64,000 bases of DNA from Couchioplanes azureus (GTDB taxonomy: Bacteria > Actinomycetota > Actinomycetes > Mycobacteriales > Micromonosporaceae). Under the pieces are notes generated by a model, which saw nothing but the letters and a program-made list of their open reading frames with translations, was not told the origin of the DNA and ran no database searches. The stretch covers positions 34,684-98,683 of the forward strand of contig NZ_BMQY01000010.1 of NCBI RefSeq assembly GCF_014648355.1. Direction: 5' to 3'. Below are positions 42,671-51,715 of this stretch, piece by piece. Position 1 is the stretch's first letter; each line of letters starts with the position of its first letter. A program made the translations under genes and the position numbers.

Positions 42671-43990
42671 GTGGTCACCAGGCGCTTCGCGCTGCTGCTG
42701 GCGCTGGGCGCACCGCTGCCCGCGGTGCTGCCCTCGCCCTGGCTGACGGCCCTGGCCGTGGCCGGCCTGGCGAGCGCCGCCGCGATGCTGGACCTGCTGG
42801 TCGCGGCGCCGCTGACCGGGGTGACGCTGCGGCGCCACGGCGACCGGACGGTGTGGCTCGGCGGCACGGCGACCACGACCCTGACCGTCGCCAACACCTC
42901 CGGGCGTCCGATGTGGCTGCGGCTGCGCGACCGGTGGGTCCCCTCGGCGGGCGCGGACCGCATCGAGCACCGGCTCACCCTCCCGGCCGGCGAGGAGCGG
43001 CAGGTCACCACCGCGCTGACCCCGACGCGGCACGGCGACCGGGCCGCGGTACGGGTCACGCTGCGCTCGTACGGGCCGCTCGGGCTCGCGTACCGGCAGC
43101 GCCGGCAGCGGTGGAACGAGGCCGTGACGCCGGCGTGGACGCTGCGGGTGCTGCCGCGCTTCCCGTCCCGGCGGCTGCTGCCCGAGAAGCTGGCGAAGCT
43201 GCGGGTCTTCGACGGCGCCGTGGTCACCCGCGGGCGGGGCCAGGGCACCGAGTTCGACGTGCTGCGCGAGTACGTCGTGGGCGACGACGTGCGCTCGATC
43301 GACTGGCGGGCCTCCGCGCGCACGCACGACGTGGTGGTCCGGACCTGGCGCCCGGAGCGCGACCGGCGCGTGGTGTGCGTGCTGGACACCGGCCGCACCT
43401 CGGCGGCGCGGATCGGCGACGAGCCCCGGCTGGACGCCGCGATCGACGCCGCCCTGCTGCTGGCCGTGCTGGCGTCCAAGGCCGACGACCGGGTCGACCT
43501 GCTCGCGGTGGACACCGCCGTACGCGCCCGGGTCGAGGGCGGCGGCCACCGCACCAAGCTGCCGCGGCTGATCAGCTCGCTGGCCGCGCTGGAGCCGGCC
43601 CTGGTGGAGACCGACTTCGGCCTGGCCGCCGGCGACCTGCTGCGCCGCGGCCACAAGCGCGCCCTCGTGGTGATCTTCTCGGCGCTGGACGCCGCACCCA
43701 TCGTCGAGGGCCTGCTGCCGCTGCTGTCCCGCCTGACCACCCGGCACCGGGTGGTGCTGGCCAGCGTGCGGGACCCGGAGACCGCCCGGCTCGCGCGGCT
43801 GCCGGTCACCGGGGCGACCGCGGAGGACGTCCATCTGGCGGCGGCCGCCGAGCTGGCCCTGGCCGAACGCGACCGGGTCCGGGCGCTGCTCACCCAGCAG
43901 GGCGTGATCGTGGTCGACGAGCCCCGCGAGACGTTCGCCTCCAAGGTCTGCGACGTCTACCTCATGCTGAAGGCGGCCGGCCGGTTGTGA
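42671..43990 (+). CDS. DUF58 (VWA-like) domain protein
   Basis: A 439-residue protein with one or two N-terminal membrane helices (about 5-50), a beta-rich middle, and the DUF58 motif LREYVVGDDVRSIDWRASART followed by a von Willebrand A-like region (CVLDTGRTS). It begins 7 bp after moxR with a GTG start and is the expected MoxR partner (Rv3693 type). It ends 4 bp from the stop of the convergent SpoIIM gene. Confidence 0.88.
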   Translation: MVTRRFALLLALGAPLPAVLPSPWLTALAVAGLASAAAMLDLLVAAPLTGVTLRRHGDRTVWLGGTATTTLTVANTSGRPMWLRLRDRWVPSAGADRIEHRLTLPAGEERQVTTALTPTRHGDRAAVRVTLRSYGPLGLAYRQRRQRWNEAVTPAWTLRVLPRFPSRRLLPEKLAKLRVFDGAVVTRGRGQGTEFDVLREYVVGDDVRSIDWRASARTHDVVVRTWRPERDRRVVCVLDTGRTSAARIGDEPRLDAAIDAALLLAVLASKADDRVDLLAVDTAVRARVEGGGHRTKLPRLISSLAALEPALVETDFGLAAGDLLRRGHKRALVVIFSALDAAPIVEGLLPLLSRLTTRHRVVLASVRDPETARLARLPVTGATAEDVHLAAAAELALAERDRVRALLTQQGVIVVDEPRETFASKVCDVYLMLKAAGRL

Positions 43991-43994
43991 CCCG

Positions 43995-44978
43995 TCAGGC
44001 GGTGGGGACCTCGGCCGCGGCGAGTTCCGAGCTCTCCCCGCGCCGGTCCGCGGCGCCGCCGGCCACCAGGGCGTAGGCGAGGAAGGCGAGCCAGACCGCG
44101 AACCCGATGCCCACCCGGACCGCGTCCGGCCAGCCCGACGGCGTCACGTACGCCTCCAGGATGCCCGAGACCAGCAGCATCGCGACCAGCCCGAGCGCCA
44201 CCAGCATGCCCGCGCGGGCCCGTTCGGCGAGCGCCCGGCCGCGGGTGCGGTGCGGGCCGGGCGCGATCCAGGCCCAGCCGATGCGCAGGCCCACCCCGGC
44301 CGCGACGAAGATGGCGGTCAGCTCCAGGAAGCCGTGCGGCAGGATGTAGACGAAAAACGTCTCGCCGTATCCGGCGTCGATCATCAGGCCGCCGGTCAGG
44401 CCGATGTCGAAGGTGTTCTGGGCGAGGATCCACAACACCGGCACGACGAGTACGCCGGAGGCGAGGCACTGCCCGGCGATCATGGCGTTGTGCGTCCAGA
44501 CGTTCACGGCGAAGTTCTGGGCCTGGAACTCGCTGTAGTACGCGACGAAGTCCTCCCCGGCGTACCGTTCGGCGACCGCCGGGGGCACGAAGGTCTCCAC
44601 GATCTCCGGATGGTCCGCGAAATACGCCATCAGCACCCCGGCGACCAGCACGTCGAGCGCCATCACCGCCAGCCACCAGCGGCGGGCCCGGTAGAGCTCG
44701 AGCGGCAGCGTCGTGGTGAAGAAGCGGGCCACCGGGCGCCAGGAGTAGCGCCGGCCGCCGGTGACGGCGGAGCGCCCCGCGATCACCAGCTGCGACAGCG
44801 ACGCCAGCAGGATCGGGTCGGGCGAGTGGCTGCGCACCACGGACAGATGGGTGGCCGCACGCTGGTAGAGCAGCACCAGCTCGTCGGCCTCCGCGGCGGA
44901 GAGCCGGCGGCGCCGGGTCAGGGCGTCGAGCCGGCTCCACTCCCCGCGGCGCTCGGCGACGTACGCGTCCAGGTCCAC
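43995..44978 (-). CDS. SpoIIM-like (DUF95) membrane protein
   Basis: A 327-residue protein. The N-terminal cytoplasmic helical part (about 1-105, AERRGEWSRLDALTRRRRLS) is followed by five to six membrane helices of the stage II sporulation protein M family (QNFAVNVWTHNAMIAGQCLASG region, LPHGFLELTAIF). In non-endospore formers its function is unknown. The start is GTG 44978. It is transcribed divergently from the RDD gene across 40 bp that contain a palindrome; corresponds to Rv3694c. Confidence 0.87.
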   Translation of the reverse strand: MDLDAYVAERRGEWSRLDALTRRRRLSAAEADELVLLYQRAATHLSVVRSHSPDPILLASLSQLVIAGRSAVTGGRRYSWRPVARFFTTTLPLELYRARRWWLAVMALDVLVAGVLMAYFADHPEIVETFVPPAVAERYAGEDFVAYYSEFQAQNFAVNVWTHNAMIAGQCLASGVLVVPVLWILAQNTFDIGLTGGLMIDAGYGETFFVYILPHGFLELTAIFVAAGVGLRIGWAWIAPGPHRTRGRALAERARAGMLVALGLVAMLLVSGILEAYVTPSGWPDAVRVGIGFAVWLAFLAYALVAGGAADRRGESSELAAAEVPTA

Positions 44979-45004
44979 CGGCGCAGCGTAGCGGGCGGCG
45001 ATCG

Positions 45005-45016
45005 GGTTAACTAACC
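45005..45016. promoter_or_regulatory. Palindrome between the divergent SpoIIM and RDD genes
   Basis: GGTTA-AC-TAACC sits 2 bp before the RDD ATG and 26 bp before the SpoIIM start, in a 40-bp divergent gap. It is a candidate shared operator or -10 region. Confidence 0.35.
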
Positions 45017-45018
45017 GC

Positions 45019-45948
45019 ATGACGACGGCGGCGGACGGCGGGCACCGGGAACAGCTCGTCAACGGCGAGGCCGTCGAGGTCGACGTCCGGCACGCCCGGA
45101 TCGGCTCACGCGGGCTGGCGCTGCTGCTGGACATGATCGTGCAGGTGCTGCTGGCGGTCGTGCTGCTGGTCGCCGCCCAGGCCGCGTTCCTGCTGGGCGA
45201 GACCGAAGAGGCGCTGGCGGCCGCGATCGTCACGGTCATCGTGATCGCCGTGTTCGTCGCGTACCCGACGGTCACCGAGACCCTCAGCAACGGCCGCAGC
45301 CTGGGCAAGCGGGCGATGGGCCTGCGGGTCGTCCGGGAGGACGGCGGCCCGATCCGGGTGCGCCACGCCCTCGTGCGCAGCCTCGTCGGCCTCGCCGTGG
45401 AGTGGCCCGGCCTGCTCTTCCCGCCCTTCACCTGGGCGGTCGCGCTGACCACGATGCTGTTCTCGCCGCAGGGCCGGCGCCTGGGCGACCTGGCGGCCGG
45501 CACCTTCGTGATCCACGAACGGTCCCCGGCGCCGTGGGGCTGGGTGCCGGCCATGCCGCCGCCGCTCGCCGCCTGGGCCGCGGGACTCGACCTGACGAAC
45601 CTCGACGACGACCTGGCCCTCGCCACGCGGCACTACCTGGCCCGCGCGGCCGAGATCCGCCCACCGATGAACGCCCGGTTCGCGCACATGCTGGCGGCCG
45701 AGGTGAGCGAGAGGATCGCCCAGCCGGTCCCGCCGGGCGTGCCACCGTGGGCCTTCCTCAGCGCGGTCCTCGCCGAACGCCGCCGCCGCGCCGGCGGCCG
45801 GGCCCAGGCCACCCGGGCCCTGACCCAGCGCATCTGGCCCGGCTTCGGCCGCCTCGAGTGGTCCCGCGCCACCGGCCCCACCTGGGACCCGGCCGGCACG
45901 AACCCGCCCCTGCTCGGCGTGATGAAGGAAGAGGGCAGGCACCCCTGA
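45019..45948 (+). CDS. RDD family membrane protein
   Basis: A 309-residue protein with an RDD domain (about 20-165). The domain has Arg/Asp residues in helix 1 (GSRGLALLLDMIVQ) and a later Asp (QGRRLGDLAAGTFVIHER), with three to four helices. The C-terminal part of about 135 residues is soluble. Some RDD proteins are Na+/H+ antiporters, but this is not generally established. It corresponds to Rv3695 and closes the syntenic block. Confidence 0.88.
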   Translation: MTTAADGGHREQLVNGEAVEVDVRHARIGSRGLALLLDMIVQVLLAVVLLVAAQAAFLLGETEEALAAAIVTVIVIAVFVAYPTVTETLSNGRSLGKRAMGLRVVREDGGPIRVRHALVRSLVGLAVEWPGLLFPPFTWAVALTTMLFSPQGRRLGDLAAGTFVIHERSPAPWGWVPAMPPPLAAWAAGLDLTNLDDDLALATRHYLARAAEIRPPMNARFAHMLAAEVSERIAQPVPPGVPPWAFLSAVLAERRRRAGGRAQATRALTQRIWPGFGRLEWSRATGPTWDPAGTNPPLLGVMKEEGRHP

Positions 45949-45979
45949 GCGCCACCCGAGCCCGCGGCAGAATGACAAG

Positions 45980-46426
45980 GTGACCCCCGGCGCGATGTGG
46001 GACCCGGCGGCCGGCGGCGTGCTCGCCCTGCCGTCCGGGCGGCTCGTCCGCGGTCGCGGTCTCCGCCGGCCCGTGCCGCCGGGACCCGAGCCGCAGTTCG
46101 GCCTCTACCTGCTCGGCCGCACGCCGCCGCCGACGTCCTGGGAGAGCCGCTGGCTGCGCTGGCCCGACTTCCGCCTGCCGGCCGACCGGACCGCCGCCGC
46201 GGCGGGACTGCGGGAGGCCTGGGAGCGGGCCGCCGACCAGCGGGTGGAGATCGCCTGCGGCGGCGGGCGCGGTCGCACCGGCACCGCCCTCGCCTGCCTC
46301 GCCGTGCTCGACGGCGTGCCGCCCGCAGCGGCGGTGGCCTACGTGCGCGAGCGCTACGACCGGCACGCCGTGGAGACGCCGTGGCAGCGCCGCTACGTCC
46401 AGGCGTTCCGCGGGCCCGGCCGGTGA
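45980..46426 (+). CDS. Small protein-tyrosine-phosphatase-like protein
   Basis: A 148-residue protein whose phosphate loop reads IACGGGRGRTGTALACLA: a Cys-x5-Arg signature (Cys about 92, Arg about 98) followed by TG, as in cysteine-dependent phosphatases. The general acid may be an Asp in the WPDFRLPAD segment, in the place of a WPD loop. The preceding His usual in HCxxGxxR is Ala. It sits 31 bp after the RDD gene, in the same direction, and is an addition relative to the mycobacterial cluster. Confidence 0.75.
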   Translation: MTPGAMWDPAAGGVLALPSGRLVRGRGLRRPVPPGPEPQFGLYLLGRTPPPTSWESRWLRWPDFRLPADRTAAAAGLREAWERAADQRVEIACGGGRGRTGTALACLAVLDGVPPAAAVAYVRERYDRHAVETPWQRRYVQAFRGPGR

Positions 46427-46451
46427 GCGACGCCGGTGCGGCCGCGAAGCC

Positions 46452-48119
46452 TCACAGGGCGGCGGGAGCGGCGATGCCGAGCAGGTCCAGCCCCTGCCGC
46501 AGGGTGCGCCCGGTCAGCGCGCACAGCGCCAGCCGGCTCGCCCGGACGTCGTCGGGCGCCCTCAGCACCGGGCAGTTCTGGTAGAAGCCGCTGAACGACG
46601 ACGCCAGCCCGTGCAGGTAGCCGGCCAGCCGGTGCGGCTCCAGCGTCTCGCCGACCGAGTGCACCACCGGCGCGAAGGCGAGCAGCTCCAGCGCCAGGGC
46701 GCGCTCGGCCGGATGGCAAGGCACCACCGGCCCGGGAGCATCGGTGGCCCGGTCGAGGAGGGAGCGGATCCGGGCGTACGCATACTGCAGGTAAGGCCCG
46801 GTGTCGCCGGTCAGGGCGAGCATCCGGTCCCAGTCGAAGACGTAGTCGTTGCGCCGGTCCCCGGCGAGGTCGGCGTACTTGACGGCGCCGACGCCCACCG
46901 CCTGGGCGGCCTCCGGGCCCGCCCCGAGCGCCGACGCCCGGGCGATCGCCTCGTCGAGGACGTCGGCCAGCTTGACCGAGTCGCCGGAGCGGGTACGGAA
47001 CATCTTGCCGTCGGCGCCCAGGATCGAGCCGAAGGCGACGTGCTCCGCGGTGACGCCCTCGGGCAGCCAGCCGGCCGCCGCGGCCACCGCGTACACCATC
47101 CGGAAGTGGGTCCGCTGCGGTGCGCCGACGACGTAGAGCAGCCGGGTCGCGCCGAGCTCCCGGACCCGGTGGCGCAGGGCGGCCAGGTCGGTGGCCGCGT
47201 ACCCGAACCCGCCGTCGCTCTTGCGCACGATGAGCGGGAGGGGCTCGCCGTCGCGGCCGGTGAAGCCGGCCGGGAACGCGCAGAGCGCGCCGTCGCTCTC
47301 GGTCAGCAGCCCCTTGCCGGCGAGCTCCGCCACGACGTCGGGCAACGCGTCCTGGTAGGTGCTCTCCCCGGCGAAGTGGGCCTCGGTGAGGGTCACCCCG
47401 AGCCTTTCGTACGCCGCCAGCAGGTACCGCCGCGACTCGGCCACATACCCGCGCCACAGCCGCAGCGTCTCCTCGTCGCCCGCCTGCAACCGGACCACCC
47501 GCAGCCGCGACCGGTTCCGGAACTCCTCGTCGGCATCGAACCTGGCGCGCGCCGCCCGGTAGAACCCGGTGAGGTCGCCCAAGCGCGGCGCACCGCTGGC
47601 ACCGTGGTCGAGCAGGTGCTCGATGAGCATGCCGAAGGCCGTGCCCCAGTCACCGACGTGGTTGGCCCGCACGACGTCGTGGCCCAGCCAGGCCAGCGTC
47701 CGCGCGAGCGAGTCACCGATGACCGTGGACCGCAGGTGCCCGACGGTCAGCTCCTTGGCGATGTTCGGCGACGAGTAGTCGACGACGAGGGTCTCGGGCC
47801 GCCCGGCCGGCGGCACACCGAGCCGCGCATCGGCCGCGAGGTCGTTCACCGCGGCCGCGATCGGCTCGTCGGCGAGGGTCAGGTTGAGAAAGCCGGGCCC
47901 CGAGACCTCGATGCGCGCCAGCCCGTCCAGATCCGAACGCGCGGCGACCTCCTGCGCGACGTCCCGCGGCGGCCGGCCCAGCCGCCCGGCGAGCGACAGC
48001 ACCGCCCCGGACTGGAAGTCGGCGTGCCGCGAGCGCCGTACGGCCGGGTCGACGGCCGCCCGGGCGACCTCGGCGAGCGCGGGGGCGAGCCGCGCGGAGA
48101 GCAGAGCTTCGAGATTCAT
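46452..48119 (-). CDS. argS: Arginine-tRNA ligase with altered HIGH motif
   Basis: A 555-residue class Ia synthetase. It has the N-terminal Add1 domain (about 1-85), the catalytic domain with SSPNIAKELTVGHLRST (118-132) and ANHVGDWGTAFGML, the ArgRS-type KMSKS region GADGKMFRTRSGD, and the C-terminal helical anticodon domain (TGDTGPYLQYAYARI). The HIGH motif normally reads HVGH; here it is TVGH (125-128), so the first His is lost. The gene is not next to lysA/hom/thr where the main argS usually lies, and so may be a second copy. The start is taken as ATG 48119; 48131 is also possible. Confidence 0.9.
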   Translation of the reverse strand: MNLEALLSARLAPALAEVARAAVDPAVRRSRHADFQSGAVLSLAGRLGRPPRDVAQEVAARSDLDGLARIEVSGPGFLNLTLADEPIAAAVNDLAADARLGVPPAGRPETLVVDYSSPNIAKELTVGHLRSTVIGDSLARTLAWLGHDVVRANHVGDWGTAFGMLIEHLLDHGASGAPRLGDLTGFYRAARARFDADEEFRNRSRLRVVRLQAGDEETLRLWRGYVAESRRYLLAAYERLGVTLTEAHFAGESTYQDALPDVVAELAGKGLLTESDGALCAFPAGFTGRDGEPLPLIVRKSDGGFGYAATDLAALRHRVRELGATRLLYVVGAPQRTHFRMVYAVAAAAGWLPEGVTAEHVAFGSILGADGKMFRTRSGDSVKLADVLDEAIARASALGAGPEAAQAVGVGAVKYADLAGDRRNDYVFDWDRMLALTGDTGPYLQYAYARIRSLLDRATDAPGPVVPCHPAERALALELLAFAPVVHSVGETLEPHRLAGYLHGLASSFSGFYQNCPVLRAPDDVRASRLALCALTGRTLRQGLDLLGIAAPAAL

Positions 48120-48314
48120 GATCAGACCCATCGACGGTGCGCGGACGGCGGGGCCGACGGGGGTCACCGACTACCTGCGACACCGGCGGCGGACCCGCCG
48201 GTGGAGGACACGTGCCAGCTCAACCGGGGGTGATGGTCCGGCGTCGCTCGCGGTTGACGCTGTGCACGCCGCCGAGCCTAGCGGGCCGCCCCGGCCGCGG
48301 CGAGCGGATAAGGG

Positions 48315-49130
48315 TCAGCCGGCGCGGACCGCGATCGCCTGCAGGTAGGCCGAGGGGATCTTCGCCGTGCCGTCGGTGGCGACATTGTGGCCTGTGGCGA
48401 GGCCGACGAGGTCCGCGTACAGCAGCTTGGCGTCGTCGTCGCCGAGGGCCTCGAAGGCCTTGAGGGTGGGGCCGTAGTGGGCCCGGAAGTAGTCGGCGAA
48501 GTCCTCGGGCGACGCGAAACGGAACACGAACTCGAGGCGGTCCGTGCGCAGCTGCGAAACCCGGTCGCCGAACAGCTCCCGCAGCCGGGGCTCGCTGCCC
48601 CACTCGGTCGGGGCGCGCAGGCCCGCCGGCGGCGGCACCCGGCGGCCCACCGTACGGAAGAGCTCGCCGATGAAGCCGTCGGGGGTCCAGTTGGCCAGGG
48701 CTATCGTGCCGCCCGGCCGGCAGGCGCGGGTGAGCTCGGCGGCGGCGCGCTCCTGGTCCGGGGCGAACATCACCCCGACGACGGACACGACCGCGTCGAA
48801 CTCGCCGTCGGCGCAGGGCAGCGCCTCCGCGTCGGCCTCGGTGAAGCGGGCCGGCAGGTGCTCGGCATCGGCGCGGGCCCGGGCCCGCTCCAGCAGAGCG
48901 GGTACGTAGTCGACGCCGGTCACCTCGCACAGGCAGCGGGCGGCGGCGAGCGCGGCGTTGCCCGTACCCGTGGCGACGTCGAGCACCCGCGACCCGGCGG
49001 ACAGATCCGCGGCCTGCACGAGGCGCTCCGCGACGGGCTGGATGAGGGCTCCCACGGCGCCGTAGTCTCCGCTGGCCCACGTCTTCTGCTGCCGGGCCTT
49101 GATGCCGGTCAGCTCGGAACTCATCGTCAT
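48315..49130 (-). CDS. Class I SAM-dependent methyltransferase
   Basis: A 271-residue methyltransferase with Rossmann motif I VLDVATGTGNAALAAA (about 49), acidic motif II VTGVDYVPALLERAR, DAEALPCADGEFDAVVSVVG and CRPGGTIALANW. It resembles the UbiE/Methyltransf_11 group acting on small molecules; the substrate is unknown. There is no ribosome site, but TAGCGT lies exactly 7 nt before the ATG at 49130, a leaderless arrangement. Confidence 0.85.
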   Translation of the reverse strand: MTMSSELTGIKARQQKTWASGDYGAVGALIQPVAERLVQAADLSAGSRVLDVATGTGNAALAAARCLCEVTGVDYVPALLERARARADAEHLPARFTEADAEALPCADGEFDAVVSVVGVMFAPDQERAAAELTRACRPGGTIALANWTPDGFIGELFRTVGRRVPPPAGLRAPTEWGSEPRLRELFGDRVSQLRTDRLEFVFRFASPEDFADYFRAHYGPTLKAFEALGDDDAKLLYADLVGLATGHNVATDGTAKIPSAYLQAIAVRAG

Positions 49131-49207
49131 TCGGCCGACGCTAGGATCCGGCCGCGGCGGCGGGTAGCGCTGCGCGCCATCCGAGCAGATGGCGCACGTA
49201 CGCGGCG

Positions 49208-50824
49208 TCAGACGGTGAAGCGGGCGACGAGTTGCTCGAGCTCGCTGCTGGTGCGGGCCAGTTCCTCGGCCGAGGCCTGCGCCTGCCGCACCACGGTCGT
49301 GGTCTCCCCGACCGCGGCCGACACCCCGTTGATGTTCTGCGCGATGTCCCGGCTGCTCTGCGCCGCCTCGGCGACGTTGCGGCCCATCTCGCCGGTGGTC
49401 GCGGTCTGCTCCTCGACCGCCGCGGCGATGAGCGTCTGGAAGTCGCTGATCCGGCTCACCACGTTGCCGATCTCGGCGATCGCGCCGACCGCGTCGCCGG
49501 TGTCGGACTGGATCGTCTGCACCAGGCGGGAGATCTCCTCGGTGGCCTTCGCGGTCTCCTGGGCCAGGTCCTTGACCTCACCGGCCACCACGGCGAAGCC
49601 CTTGCCCATCTCGCCGGCCCGGGCGGCCTCGATGGTGGCGTTGAGCGCGAGCAGGTTGGTCTGCTCGGCGATCGACGTGATCATCCGCACCACGGCGCTG
49701 ATCTCGGCGGAGGACTCACCCAGCTTGCCGACGCTGACGTTGGTCCGCTCGACGACGGTGACGGCCTCGGCGGCGACCCGCGCCGCCTCGCCGGCGTTGC
49801 GGCTGATCTCGTCGATGGCGGAGCCCATCTCGCGGCTGCCCGCCTCGAGCGTACGGACGTTTCCGGAGACGTCACCGGCCAGCTGGGCGACCGCGGCCGC
49901 CTGCGTGTCGACGTGGCTGTTGGACTCGCTGACCCGGCCGGAGATCGTGGACATCTCGTCGGAGGCGGCGGCGATGGTCCCGGCGTGCCCGGCGATGGCG
50001 GCGATCGTGTCCCGCAGGGACTCGGCGGTCTTGTTCAGCGCCTCGCCGAGCCGGCCCAGCTCGTCACGGCGCTTCAGGTCGGTCCGGGCGGTGAGGTCCC
50101 GCCCGGCCAGCCGGCCGAGCGCGGCCACCACCACGTTCAGCGGGCGTACCACCGAGCGGGTCGCCCAGAACGCCAGCACGACCGCCAGCAACAGGGCGAG
50201 CACCAGCGTGCCGCCGAGGACCTTCTGGCTCATGTCGCGGATGTCCGCCATCCTCGCGGCCTCCGCCTCGGCCCGCGTCCGCACCGACTTGTAGAGCTCG
50301 GCGGTGGTGTCCAGCAGGACGGCCCACGAGTCCGACGCCGGGCCGTCGTTGATGTTGTCCATCACCTTGGCCAGGGTGGCCTTGCTGTCGTCCGCCTCGA
50401 GCCACTTCAGCATCTTGTCGTCCCAGGCGAAGAAGTCGTCCCAGGCGGGCTTGAGCTTGGCGAACGCGGCCTTCTCGGCGTCGGTGAGATCGTTGGTGTC
50501 GACGTCCGCGACGATCTTGTACACGGCGTCCTTGGAGTCCAGCAGGCCCTGGCGGTTGAACTCCTCCTCGCTGCTGAGGTATTCGAACCCGTACGCGGCG
50601 ACATCGTTGATCCACAGCGACTGCCACCCGGAGATGTCGGCGGCGTAGTACTCGATGTCCTGGAAGACGTCCCGGAGCCGTTCCAGCTTCGTCACCCGGG
50701 TCTGGGAGTCGCTCTGCTGGCGCATACCCCACCAGCCGGCCCCCGCGGCCACCACGATGAGGCTGGCGAGCACGAGGAAGGACGCGCCGAGCCGCTTGCC
50801 GACGCTGACATTTGAGATACGCAC
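49208..50824 (-). CDS. Methyl-accepting chemotaxis protein
   Basis: A 538-residue transmembrane chemoreceptor. Its parts are an N-terminal helix (about 11-31), a periplasmic-type four-helix-bundle sensor (about 32-190), a second helix (about 194-214), a HAMP domain (about 215-267) and a long coiled-coil signalling domain with the conserved hairpin tip ITSIAEQTNLLALNATIEAA. It signals to CheA/CheW, whose genes are not in the window. The start is GTG 50824 with GGAGAG about 7 nt upstream. It implies motility, for example of zoospores, as in Actinoplanes relatives. Confidence 0.94.
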   Translation of the reverse strand: MRISNVSVGKRLGASFLVLASLIVVAAGAGWWGMRQQSDSQTRVTKLERLRDVFQDIEYYAADISGWQSLWINDVAAYGFEYLSSEEEFNRQGLLDSKDAVYKIVADVDTNDLTDAEKAAFAKLKPAWDDFFAWDDKMLKWLEADDSKATLAKVMDNINDGPASDSWAVLLDTTAELYKSVRTRAEAEAARMADIRDMSQKVLGGTLVLALLLAVVLAFWATRSVVRPLNVVVAALGRLAGRDLTARTDLKRRDELGRLGEALNKTAESLRDTIAAIAGHAGTIAAASDEMSTISGRVSESNSHVDTQAAAVAQLAGDVSGNVRTLEAGSREMGSAIDEISRNAGEAARVAAEAVTVVERTNVSVGKLGESSAEISAVVRMITSIAEQTNLLALNATIEAARAGEMGKGFAVVAGEVKDLAQETAKATEEISRLVQTIQSDTGDAVGAIAEIGNVVSRISDFQTLIAAAVEEQTATTGEMGRNVAEAAQSSRDIAQNINGVSAAVGETTTVVRQAQASAEELARTSSELEQLVARFTV

Positions 50825-50894
50825 GGGTTGCTCTCCGGTGGAATTCGGGTCCTACCCGCCTCTTCGACCGTTGCAGCCCGGTGCTGAGAAAGTG

Positions 50895-51704
50895 TCATTT
50901 CCGTCGCTGCCGGGCCGCCTCGTAGAGCGCGACGGTCCCGGCGGAGGCCGCGTTCAGGGAACTCGCCGCCCCCACCATGGGAATCCGGACAATCTGGTCA
51001 CAAGCGTCGCGCCACGCGGCGCTCAGGCCGTGCGTCTCGTTGCCGACGACCAGCACGGTCGGCCCGGTCAGGTCGTGGCCGGCGAGGTCGACCGGCCCAC
51101 CCTCGTCGGTCCCGACGACCTGCACGGGTACGCCGAGCGCCCGAACCCAGTCGAGCACCTCCCGGTGGCTCGGTACCCGGACGACGGGCAGGGCGAACAG
51201 GGAGCCGGTGGAGGCACGCACCGCCCGCGGATCGTACGGGTCGGCGGCGTGCCCCGTGACCATCACGCCGTGCGCCCCGAACGCGTCGGCCGAGCGCACC
51301 AGCGTGCCGATGTTGCCCGGGGTCGTGGGCCGGTCGAAGACCACGACCAGCAGGTCCGGCCCCGCCGGGATCCGGGCCGGGTCGTCGGCGGGCAGGCCCA
51401 CGGCGGCCAGCAGCTCGGGCGTCTCCTCGTCCTTGCCGCCCAGCTCGCGCATGAGCTCGGCGGAGAGCACCGCCCGCGGGGCGCGCGCGGTCTCGATCAC
51501 CTCCCGCGCCCACCGGGACAGGCCGGCACCCTCGGCGCTGAGCAGCGCCCGGATCTGGTGGCCGTGCTGCACGGCCAGCGAGATCGGGCGTACCCCCTGC
51601 ACGAGGAACTCCCCGGCCCGCTGCCGCTTGGCCCGGTTGGTCAGCAGGGCCTGCCACTGCTGGAAGGTGGCGTTGCGGGTGGTGATCCTCAAGGTCCTCG
51701 GCAC
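50895..51704 (-). CDS. TrmH/SpoU-family RNA 2'-O-methyltransferase
   Basis: A 269-residue SPOUT methyltransferase. The N-terminal RNA-binding region resembles L30e (AKRQRAGEFLVQGVRPISLA). The knotted catalytic domain has motif 1 FDRPTTPGNIGTLVRSADAFG, motif 2 VLVVGNETHGLS and motif 3 IPMVGAASSLNAASAGTVALYE. It methylates a ribose in rRNA or tRNA; the exact site cannot be told. The start is GTG 51704; the longer frame to 52190 overlaps the next gene and is discounted. Confidence 0.88.
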   Translation of the reverse strand: MPRTLRITTRNATFQQWQALLTNRAKRQRAGEFLVQGVRPISLAVQHGHQIRALLSAEGAGLSRWAREVIETARAPRAVLSAELMRELGGKDEETPELLAAVGLPADDPARIPAGPDLLVVVFDRPTTPGNIGTLVRSADAFGAHGVMVTGHAADPYDPRAVRASTGSLFALPVVRVPSHREVLDWVRALGVPVQVVGTDEGGPVDLAGHDLTGPTVLVVGNETHGLSAAWRDACDQIVRIPMVGAASSLNAASAGTVALYEAARQRRK

Positions 51705-51715
51705 GCCGTCCGAGG

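Noticed and set aside
40870..43944. 1024-codon minus-strand frame over DUF4350/moxR/DUF58
   Set aside because: Shadow of three overlapping conserved genes.
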